Under the pieces are notes generated by a model. The model saw only the letters and a list, made by a program, of their open reading frames with translations. It did not search any database and had not been told where the DNA came from. The translations under genes were made by a program, and so were the position numbers. This document shows, piece by piece, positions 20,390 through 28,861 of a stretch of 28,861 bases of DNA. Location of the stretch: contig NW_019774192.1 of assembly GCF_001039355.2 (NCBI RefSeq), forward strand, positions 98,599 through 127,459, read 5' to 3'. The first letter of the stretch is position 1. Every line of letters starts with the position of its first letter. Source of the stretch: Lingula anatina (lineage: Eukaryota > Brachiopoda > Lingulata > Lingulida > Lingulidae).

Positions 20390-21005
20390 ATCAACGCGGC
20401 ACCCCAGCCTCGCCGTGACTGTCAGCCCGCACAATCTTTACCGTATAAGGTGAATAATTGGTGGCATTACCATAACGTATACCACGCGACGGGTTCCTAT
20501 TGGACATTTTATCAACTTAAAACTGACATACGTTTCACTGGCGTAACTTCAGACTCCAGAAAGTGATGAAACATTAAATAATAGATAGTTGGTACCTTTA
20601 TCGGAACAAGTATCGCGGGCGAATTAATCAGTAACGCAAGAAAAGTTGCCGAAAGAGAGAGAGATGGAGATTAAAAAGGCGCCCTCGAAACTGTACAAAC
20701 TTTAGGTAGATGACATGAAATAGGTCAGAAACGCTCAATTTATAGGCCCTTAAACCAATGAGCACCTGTTGAAAGGCTTGTTTAATACAGTATATTTTAG
20801 TTGTGTCTATTTTTTTGAGGTCTAAAGCATTTATTTTGACAGTCGAACATATCAACTGCCCCTTCTCCACCAGTTTACCGGTACCACTTGGTGCTGGGCG
20901 CCAACATATCGTCATATCGAACAACCAGGGGCAGAGTCAGCGCATTCTGAAAAAGTTAAAGTTTAAAACAAATGTTTCAGGTATGACCAGCGTGTTTAAG
21001 GGTGT
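20390..21005. other. Upstream flank of the aerolysin-like gene, no gene seen
   Basis: Unique-looking sequence up to the foldback repeat. Open frames on both strands lack domains or conserved motifs. Confidence 0.5.
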
Positions 21006-21224
21006 ATTCCCAGAGATTTAGATCGATCCAGGGATTAAGATTTAGATCAACCGAACTCCCTGGGGGTTCATGCTAAATTGCAGTCAGCCTAGCGCGCACC
21101 ATAGTTAATTACCCCCTTACAGCTTTCAGTAGGCGGGACAGACGCTGAAGCCGGCTAAGCTGACAGTAATCTAGTGAGACTCCCCACAGGGACAGATCGA
21201 TCTAAAATCTATGGAAATGGGGTC
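21006..21224 (-). mobile_element. Foldback (MITE-like) repeat, copy 2
   Basis: Ends AGATTTAGATCGATC (from 21014) and GATCGATCTAAAATCT (21195-21210) form imperfect terminal inverted repeats. Inner GTCAGCCTAGC and GGCTAAGCTGAC also pair. The reverse strand shares the GACCCCAT edge and the CGCCTACTGAA...GGGGGTAATTAA core with the copy at 15461. No open frame. Confidence 0.65.
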
Positions 21225-21597
21225 CAAGTCGAAATTAAATTCAGATTCAGCTGTAATGGAAATGGGTTTTTTTCTCAGTTTTATTCCCATGTGCTTTTAT
21301 TGCCGGCAAACACTGTATCTCCAAGTAAATAAATGTAGAAAAATGCAGCTCGTATTGAACTGGTTCCCACCCGCTGTCATGAACAGCGTGCGTGCGTCAA
21401 CATTGGGTCTCCTTTCTTTTTGTTCTTAAATAACCCGCACGAAGACGAAGTAGATACTCCAGCGCAGTAGACTACTGCAATCATACTGCAAACATGCTTC
21501 AAATCTGCTTCGATGTAGGAGCTAACTAGAGGATCAGAGAGGCGATACCGCCTCTGGATATTGTACCACCAGCTGGAGTAAGCGCATTCGTATGGAA

Positions 21598-21810
21598 CCC
21601 CCCCCCCAAAAAAAAAAAATGGACACCACCACCAGTCTATAAAATGCAATAAACAAGAGTTCTAAAAATAAAAAAATAAAAAAAATCGAAAAAACAGTTT
21701 GTGGTGAAAAAGTAGGTCAAAGGTCAATTTCAAGGTCACAGTATATGACTTCCTATATAAGTTCAATAGTAGCTATGGGCATTTCTTTGCCAATTATGGA
21801 GATATGAAGG
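21598..21810. repeat. Fragment of the GGACACCACC repeat joined to the AGGTCA module
   Basis: A C10-A12 run leads into TGGACACCACCACCAG, a truncated relative of the copies at about 25405 and 25840. A roughly 110-base module with AGGTCAAAGGTCA and TATATGACTTCCTAT follows, and recurs near 24440-24530 and 25140-25315. Confidence 0.7.
21714..21726 (+). promoter_or_regulatory. DR1 nuclear-receptor-type site inside a repeat
   Basis: AGGTCAAAGGTCA is a perfect direct repeat of AGGTCA with one base between, the binding form used by RXR heterodimers, HNF4 and COUP-TF. A TCAAGGTCA extended half-site (ERR/SF-1 type) follows at 21730-21738. Function is not shown by the sequence. Confidence 0.35.
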
Positions 21811-21839
21811 CCAGGANTTGTGAAATCTGGAAAGATGAT

Positions 21840-22270
21840 GCATAACAATAACAAAAATCTGTGATAAGCTCATCAGTTGACTGTGTCTCAAAAAAAAAGA
21901 TTTTTTTGGACAATAAAATTGAGAAAACTGAAAATGACAATGAAAAGACTGCAAAATGCAGTGCCTTAAAATAGTTAAACGTTAATAATTTTCACAAATC
22001 ATGTCCAATATTTGTGAAATTGGGACAGATAATGCATAACAGCAATAAAAATCTGTGATAAGCTTATCAGCTGACTGTGTCTCATGGAAAAGATTTTTTC
22101 AGAGTATATAATTTGGAGAAAACTGAAAATTACATTGAAAAGACCTGCAAATTCCATGGCATAAAATAGTTAAATATTAATGATTTTGACAAACCCAGTC
22201 CAATACTTGTGAAATTTGTACAAATGATGCTTAAAATCAATAAAAATCTGTTCTAAGCTTATCAGCTGAC
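21840..22270. repeat. 194-195 bp tandem repeat, array 1
   Basis: The word AAAAATCTGT with its neighbours recurs at 21853, 22047 and 22242 (steps 194 and 195). Each unit has the order CATCAGTTGACTGTGT, AAAAGATTTTTT, GAGAAAACTGAAAAT, ATAGTTAAACGTTAATAATTT, AATATTTGTGAAATT. AT-rich, no lasting open frame. Confidence 0.9.
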
Positions 22271-22780
22271 TGTGTGTAATAGAAGTGTAGCTCATTAACA
22301 ATTTGTATGAGAAGAGTGAGAATTATCAAAAACATTTTTTTTTTCAATTTCACAACATCTAATTAGCCTCTTATTTAACATCAAATGTTATGATTTGAGT
22401 TTGTTTGTGTAAGAGACGACAAATTACCCATAATTGTCCTCTGGAAAACAATATATACCCATTCAAGACTTCTCCTTACAACCAATACCAGATGCGGATT
22501 CCTCCTTACAATCAGTTGCTGGAATCGGAGTTTAGCACACCATTTGACAATGTCCTAAAGCTTCCCACATACCATCATGAGACATAGCATTGCTCTTGCT
22601 GTTGTCTTTTGCTGCCTGTTTTTTCTATAGGAATTAGCCATGACTAGACAGGAAGAATCAGTTCACCAAAAAAGGTCACCTGGAAAAAGAACAATATATT
22701 TGAAAAAAGTGAAAATTTTAAAAATTGACAAATTTCACAGACTGAAATAGTTAAACATTAAGAATTTTTATAAAGTTAAC
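22262..22780. repeat. Duplicated spacer block, copy 1
   Basis: Non-tandem block after array 1 (GTGTGTAATAGAAGTGTAGC ... CTTTTGCTGCCTG ... GGTCACCTGG). It is repeated at 23758-24290 with an offset of about 1496 bases and a few per cent divergence. Confidence 0.9.
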
Positions 22781-23757
22781 CTTAACAGTTGACTGTCTAA
22801 TAAAAGGATATTTTCGGTACATATAAATTTGAGAGAACTGAAAATTACATTAATAAGACTTCCATATTCCATGGCTTAAAATAGTTAAACGTTAATAATT
22901 TTAACAAACCTCGTCCAATGTTTGTGAAATTTGTACAAGTCATGCATAACAGCAATAAAAATCTGTGATAAGCTCATCAGTTGACTGTGTCTCATGAAAA
23001 AGATTTTTCAGAGCATATGAATTGGAGAAAACTGAAAATTACATTGAAAAGACTGCCAAATTCCATGGCTTAAAATAGTTAAACGTTAATAATTTTCACA
23101 AACCTAGTCCAATATTTGTGAAATTTGGACAGATGATGCATTGCAGCAATAAAAATCTGTGATAAGCTCATCAGTTGACTGTGTCTCATGGAAAAGATTT
23201 TTTCAGAGCATATAATTTGGAGAAAACTAAAATTTACATTAAAAAGACCGTCAAATTCCATGGCATAAAATAGTTAAATATTAACAATTTTGACAAATCT
23301 TGTCCAATATTTGTGTAATTTGTATATATCATGCTTAACATCAATAAAAATCTGTAAAAAGCACAACAGTTGACAATGTCCAATGAAAAAGATTTTTTCA
23401 GAGCATATAAATGTGAGAAAACTGAAAATGACATTGAAAAGACTGCCAAATTCCATGGATTAAAATAGTTAAACGTTAATATTTTCACAAATCTAGTCCA
23501 ATATTTGTGAAATTTGTACAAATAATTCCTTAGATCAATAAAAATCTGTGATAAGCTCATCAGTTGACTGGGTTCAATGAAAAAGATTTTTTTTTTTTTG
23601 GACAATATATTTGAGAAAACTGAAAATATCACTGAAAAGACTGCTAAATTCCAAGGTACAAAATAGTTAAACGTTAATAATTTTGACAAATCTTGTCCAT
23701 TATTTGTGGAATTTGGAGAAATGATAATTTACAATAATAAAAATCTGTGATAAGCTT
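22780..23757. repeat. 194-195 bp tandem repeat, array 2
   Basis: A degenerate first unit near 22780, then the AAAAATCTGT word at 22957, 23151, 23346, 23540 and 23739 (steps 194, 195, 194, 199). Same unit as array 1. Minus-strand reading frames run through up to three units only because the sequence is repeated. Confidence 0.9.
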
Positions 23758-24290
23758 ATCAGCTGACTGTGTGTAATAGAAGTGTAGCTTATTGACAATT
23801 TGTATGAGAAGACTGAGAATTATCGAAAACATTTTTTTTTCAATTTCACAACATCTAATTAGCTTCATATTAAACATCAAATGTTATGATTTGAGTTTGT
23901 TTGTGTAAGAGGTGACAAATTACCCATAATTGTCCTCTGGAAAAGAATATATACCCATTCAAGACTTCTCCTTACTACCAATACCAGATGCAGATTCCTC
24001 CTTACAATTTGTTTTTGGAATTGGGGTTTAGCACACCATTTGACAATGTGCCAAAGCTTGCCATATACCATCTATTGTAAACATGGATGACACAATCCAT
24101 TGCTCTTGCTATTGTCTTTTGCTGCCTGTTTTTTCTATAGGAATTGGCCATGACCAGACAGGAAGTATCAGTTCACCAAAAAAGCCCCCACGCTGTATGG
24201 AAAAGGTCACCTGGAAGAGAAATGTACAATGTATTTAAAAAAAAATAAAATGGAAATTAAATTTTAAAAAGTGATAAATTTATCAGACTA
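23758..24290. repeat. Duplicated spacer block, copy 2
   Basis: Second copy of the block at 22262. It differs by scattered substitutions and by an extra roughly 22-base segment (GCCCCCACGCTGTATGG) near 24185. Confidence 0.9.
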
Positions 24291-24461
24291 AAATAGCTAA
24301 ACATTATTTATTTTGATAAAGTTGGATTTAAAAGTTGATTGTGTCTAATGGAAAGGCTCATCTGGAAAAAGAACAGTAAGTTTGAAAAAAAGTGAAAATA
24401 TCGCCAGTTTTCAAGATATAAGGGATAGAAAATTTGCAAAGCTTAGTTCATGGTGAAAATT

Positions 24462-24474
24462 AGGTCAAAGGTCA
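24462..24474 (+). promoter_or_regulatory. Second DR1-type site inside the repeat module
   Basis: AGGTCAAAGGTCA again, in the second copy of the AGGTCA module. The third copy (25215-25227) has the decayed form AGGTCAAAGGTAA. Confidence 0.35.
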
Positions 24475-24550
24475 ATTTCAGGATCACAGTTAGATTGGCA
24501 GTATATGACATCCTATTCAAGTTCAATGAGGGTAAGAAATACTCCCCCTT

Positions 24551-24640
24551 AATCACCAATCATGAAGAATTAAAACAGGTCAATCACCAATCACGAAGAT
24601 ATATTCAGGTCAATCACCAATCACGAGGAATTAAAAGCTA
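24551..24640. repeat. 30-31 bp tandem triplet
   Basis: AATCACCAATCA recurs at 24551, 24582 and 24612. Each unit is AATCACCAATCAYGARGAWT plus CAGGTC-type spacer. Confidence 0.85.
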
Positions 24641-24649
24641 TGGCCATTC

Positions 24650-25130
24650 ATCAAGATAGAAAATTGCTATACTTGCAGGAATGCAAAGAATTCATAACAT
24701 TCCCAGAATAATTTATTTTGTGTGTTGAATGACAGGAATCGTCTGCTTAGATCTCGAGTTATTCAGCCATTCTCATTGGTCAGGATTCCCGTGACAGAGA
24801 CTAAGGTGATACAAATAGAACCAGAACCTAGCGAACTACTCTCATTGCCACTTTTCTAACTGCCTTGTTTGAAGAGTTTGTTGAATTTATCTCTGTGAAT
24901 GATCGCCCTACAATCATGATACAAAGTTTGGGACTTTCTAGAACAAATTCCTGTAATGCTAAACGTTTTCACAAATCATGTAGATTTGGAAGGGTAAATC
25001 ATGAATCATGTTGATGAATTTATACCAAAAACGTGGAACAAAGAAGTTCCTGAATCACATTTCACGCAGAATATTGGGCTCAAATAATGCAACACACTTG
25101 AAAAATAAGGCCAATCGCGCATAATGCAAA
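24650..25130. other. Stretch between repeats, nothing firm
   Basis: A roughly 45-codon open stretch around 24727-24859 (plus strand, ends in TAA) has balanced codon use but no recognised motif. The rest is AT-rich. Confidence 0.3.
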
Positions 25131-25384
25131 AGGTATTAATTATGGGTGTATCTTTGCCAGTTTTGAAGATATGAAGATCGGAAAACTTGCAAAGTGCAGT
25201 TCATAATGAAAAGTAGGTCAAAGGTAAATTTTAAGGTCACAGTTAGATTACCAGTATATGACTTCCTATTCAAGTTCAATAGTAACTATGGGCGTATCTC
25301 TGCTAATTTTGGAGTAATTCACATTTTATTTTTACCACTGAATATTGCAACATTATATTTTTTCATATAGCGCAATGAAAAAAA

Positions 25385-25785
25385 CACGTCAAAAACAAAA
25401 AAAAAAAAAAGGACACCACCTCCAGTATTGCACTTGACATGTTCCACCAAATGCAAAAACAAAAGGTCTCTAGCATTTACGGTTCCAGAATTAGAGTTTT
25501 CAGTTTCTGTATCTAATGGCCGCTTCTCCCATGAAGATGTACTGATTGACCCCAAACTCCCAAAGATGAAAGGATTGTAACCAGTCCCTGATTGTAACCC
25601 CTCACCATAATATGAGAGATTAGGTCTGTGTAGTTTCTGAAAATTGGTACAAACAATTTTTTTTTTCAGAAAATCCCCATCGTTAGAAAATTTTGGCCTG
25701 TTTGACCTTGAAATGAAGGTCGAAAGACAAATCCAGGGGCAAATATGGAATTTCCACAAATAACTTTTGGTCAGACTTCTGTAGN
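25385..25785. repeat. About 0.43 kb tandem duplication, copy 1
   Basis: Begins with an A-run then GGACACCACCTCCAG, continues through GATTGACCCCAAACTCCC and TTTGACCTTGAA, and ends GGTCAGACTTCTGTAG. The next copy follows almost at once. Confidence 0.9.
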
Positions 25786-25824
25786 GTTGCAATGTTGTAA
25801 TTTTTGATATAGCACAATGCCTAA

Positions 25825-26213
25825 ACCATATCGAAAACAAAAAAATGGACACCACCTCCAGTATTGCACTTGACAAGGTCTAAAAATACAATAAACAAGA
25901 GGTCTCTGGCATTTACCGTTTCAGAATTAGAGCGAGTTTTCAGTTTCATATCAAATGGCTGTTTCTCTTGTGAAAATGCACCGATTGACCCCAAACTCCC
26001 AAAGATGAAAGGAGTCCCCAGTGGTAACCCCTCACTATAACAGGAGAGCTAAGGGCTGTGTAGTTTCCAAAATTAGCACAAACAAATATTTTTTGCAGAA
26101 AATTCCCATTTTTAGAAAATTTTGGCTTGTTTGACCTTGAAAAAAGGTCAAAAGTCAAATCCAAGGGCATATTTGGAATCTCCACATATGATTTTCGGTC
26201 AGACTTCTGTAGT
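25825..26213. repeat. About 0.43 kb tandem duplication, copy 2
   Basis: Same landmarks in the same order as copy 1, with roughly 10-15 per cent difference by eye. Each copy carries a TGACCTTGA element (25703-25711 and 26132-26140), the reverse complement of TCAAGGTCA. Confidence 0.9.
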
Positions 26214-28861
26214 AATTTTTCCCATAATTCCTTTGGTTTGGGAGATATTTAGCATTGAATTTTCAAAAATTTTGACAATGGTGCGTTTCAACAAGCGCCA
26301 CGCCCAGGCCAATGCACCAACAGAGACAAAAAAAAACAGGGTGTTAAAGTTGAGATTATATGTGACCTAAATCCAAGAGATGGGGACACAGGTCCTTGTG
26401 GTCTAGGAGGAGAAGCGGTAACGGTGACTTGTTTCCGGCGCCCGACCGTGGAGCCGGCGGAGCCACAGGAGCCGGCGGAGCTTTACGAGACGGGTCGGGA
26501 CTAAAACCATGAGTACTGCCAGCGTACACTAATTAGCATATTTGAAACATGCTTCTATCATGCTGCTAATCTACTGCATTAATGCTCCTCCTCTGTACAA
26601 CCCTATGTAATTTTTGAAGTAGAATTGCAGAAGGCTATAATGCATTTCTACTGCAAATATGCTCCACACCATTACTGCGTTAATGCTTCCTTGCTACTTC
26701 GATACTACTGCATTTTCTTGCGGGAAGGCTTTGAAAACTTCCTGACGTAAATTTTACTTCAGGCTTTTATCTATCGCCGTGCCTCTCCCAGGCAGGTGTA
26801 TGGCAGGGCAGCTTTTAATTTTGTTCCTATGTCACTAAAAGTGATTGCTAAACTCCTTTATTTCGATCCGTTATTTCGAACGTATGGCTTCTCTTTTCGT
26901 TCTATATATTTCAATAAAACATGATAATTCAGTACAATGTACAAACAGTACAAATACGACTTAAACTTACGGCCAAACCTTTCAAGCGATTAAAATAATG
27001 CAGCATAATTATGCTGTAGTTATCGTTATCACGTAGGCTCCAATCTCCCTTCTTGCCCCGTTTGAAAACACATATGATAGAGATAAATTCACACAAATAC
27101 GCTTTTAATTGAGATAATTTATTTAAGTGAAAACAACTAAACCATCCAAGAGCAATTTTCGATACTTGCAAAAAATATTTAATAGCTTTAATGCTAGAAA
27201 TTGAGCTTCATTCGACATAAAAGGTACCAGTGACAAAATTTCCCTGCCATTAAAATAATTACCTTCCACTTTCCCCGTGTAACCTCGTATTAAAAATTTT
27301 GTAAAACTGCTTCAAAAAACGACGCAGGATATTACAGATGATCAGAGAACCCTGTTCTCTTCTGTACTTTGTGACATACATGAACAAGAAAAATAAGTCA
27401 ATATTTAAAGTTTAGAGAAGCGCAGCCATACATTACCGACTTCAAACTTTTTCTGCAATACGAATGTGCACAGGGGGCCTGTGGCATAAATTATCTTTAG
27501 CTCAAAAAATGCCCTTCACTTACATGTTTGTGTATAAAGATTGTATTACACACCCATATGTACATGTGGAAGTACCAGTAGATATTTATCGCTCTTTTTC
27601 AGCACCTTGACTATCTCTTACTTCGATCTTCCACGTAGATTTACTAAGCTGCGCAGCCTGCCCTATTTTCGGCGAGACATGCACTAATGAAATTTGTCAC
27701 GCAAAATGCGAGGTCCTATAGAATTAGATCAAATAATGTACATAAACATGCATATCTACAAGAAAAAAGCTCATTTGGACCAATGAGTGTTTTGAGTCTA
27801 AGCTAGAATATAACAGTTCCATCACAAAGTTAAAGATATTTTCTACAGGACATTATCAAAGATCTTATCCCGCATTTTTGCCCATATTCACCGGCGTTAG
27901 CGAATACATTAGGTATTCAAACAAGTACAGTACGTACAAGCTAGAACAATGGCCTCATTTAACTTGAAATAGAGTCTTCGTCAAACGAGAGACTGGAATT
28001 ATGTGATGTGGCAAAGGACACGTGCACAGAAATATATACATGCATATGGAAAACCACCTGTGGGGCATGAGGGAAACATTTGGTATATAACCTACCCTCA
28101 ATACAGTATTTTTTCATTGAACATGAGGCAAAACCAAATCTATTTCACCGTGATACCCGCCATAGTAATATCTAACATAGCAGTACAACTTGTTATACAA
28201 GGACTCCTAACTTGTTCTCGTGAGGAGATAGATACGGACCAGCATGCCTCGAGACCAGGTAAAAATACAAGTAACAAAGATGTTAAACTTATATTTTCTC
28301 TTCATAATCAGAATATACACAGGAAATGCTGTGTGTGTGTGTGCGTGTGTGTGTGCGTGAGAGAGAGGTTACTAGAGAGAGTTGGAGTGTGTGCGCCAGT
28401 TAAAGTGAGTGTGTTTGTGTGTGTGAGTGTGTTGGCGCCCGTGTAGCGCTGCTGTTGATACATCAGTGAAGGAAATAGGGGAGAGGGATACTGTTCGTTA
28501 TTAGCGGAGATCTACAATTGGTTGCCCTGTTTAACTTTCTTTTCGGCCAGTGATTTTAATAAAACGGATCCCTACGACTATCTACCACTTATTGTACAGG
28601 TAGTCGCATTCCGCCTGCATCATAATGAGAGAATGCATGTACTGCTAAAATCTTAACATTGACTTGAGCTGTTAACAAAAGCAATTTTTGAACACTTGCA
28701 TGTATGTGGTCAAAATTAAGGCAGGCTTTGAGATAAAAATCTGAATAGATAAAGATGGCAATTAGAGAGACGGCTGGTTAGGAAAATATCTGTAACGTAA
28801 GCATACTTTTCTAGTCAAGGTAATGACTATGCAAACAGATTTAGTCATCTTGTCATCTTCC
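26214..28861. other. Right flank, no gene seen
   Basis: Includes a GC-rich patch (about 26401-26505) with GAGCCGGCGGAGC twice 18 bases apart (26451-26463, 26469-26481), and the GT-rich tract below. Open frames here are low-complexity or lack motifs. Confidence 0.5.
28330..28432. repeat. Interrupted (GT)n / (GTGC) tract
   Basis: Two GT-rich stretches (about 28330-28357 and 28388-28432) split by a GA-rich segment. They create a spurious Val/Cys-rich open frame. Confidence 0.9.

Noticed and set aside
23234-23689. 151-codon minus-strand frame with internal repeats
   Set aside because: It is a by-product of the 195-bp satellite; the repeat length is a multiple of three and other units break the frame.
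21840-23757. CRISPR-like interpretation of the regular repeats
   Set aside because: Units are about 195 bp, contiguous and without short conserved repeat plus unique spacers; the genome is eukaryotic.
24727-24859. About 45-codon plus-strand frame with an acceptor-like TTGAATGACAG before it
   Set aside because: No partner exon or family resemblance found; too short to call.
25319-25876. 185-codon minus-strand open frame
   Set aside because: Lies in the 0.43 kb duplication; the frame is not kept in the second copy and begins in low-complexity sequence.
28003-28446. 147-codon plus-strand open frame
   Set aside because: Its second half is translation of a GT-rich tract and the first half has no recognisable domain.

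Overview
This is an invertebrate animal nuclear contig. It has spliced genes with GT-AG introns, an AT-rich background, several mobile-repeat families, two nuclear tRNA-Gly genes and a 77-base assembly gap. The gene content, a secreted/membrane CLCA protein and an aerolysin-like pore-forming protein, fits a marine lophotrochozoan such as a mollusc. The species cannot be fixed from sequence alone.

Layout. Three protein genes lie head-to-tail on the minus strand. (1) At 448-2014 is a three-exon gene for an unrecognised 214-residue single-pass membrane protein, with CRE-type palindromes just upstream and a poly(A) signal just downstream. (2) At 3448-14154 is a complete 14-exon CLCA (calcium-activated chloride channel regulator) gene. 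I traced every exon; all junctions are GT-AG, all phases agree, and the product is 1053 residues. It keeps the zinc-metalloprotease motif, a full MIDAS in the VWA domain, one transmembrane helix and a long tail. (3) At 17801-20260 is a two-exon gene with a signal peptide, a threefold-repeat N-terminal lobe and an aerolysin-like C-terminal module. It has a TATA box and good splice sites, but one in-frame TAA at codon 73 breaks it. Two tRNA-Gly genes are on the plus strand: TCC at the left edge, and CCC inside a CLCA intron and antisense to it.

The right part (about 21.6-26.2 kb) is a repeat province. It holds a 194-195 bp tandem repeat, a roughly 0.5 kb block duplicated about 1.5 kb apart, a 30-31 bp triplet repeat, a roughly 0.43 kb tandem duplication, and a short module with nuclear-receptor-type AGGTCA direct repeats. 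Two smaller non-autonomous elements lie near 15.5-16.3 kb; one has 13 bp terminal inverted repeats and a 5 bp target duplication, and the other has an opposite-orientation relative near 21.1 kb. From 26.2 kb to the end I see no gene.

How the genes relate. CLCA proteins are secreted or membrane mucosal factors, and aerolysin-like proteins in molluscs are often immune effectors, so a shared epithelial-defence theme is possible. Nothing in the sequence proves co-regulation.
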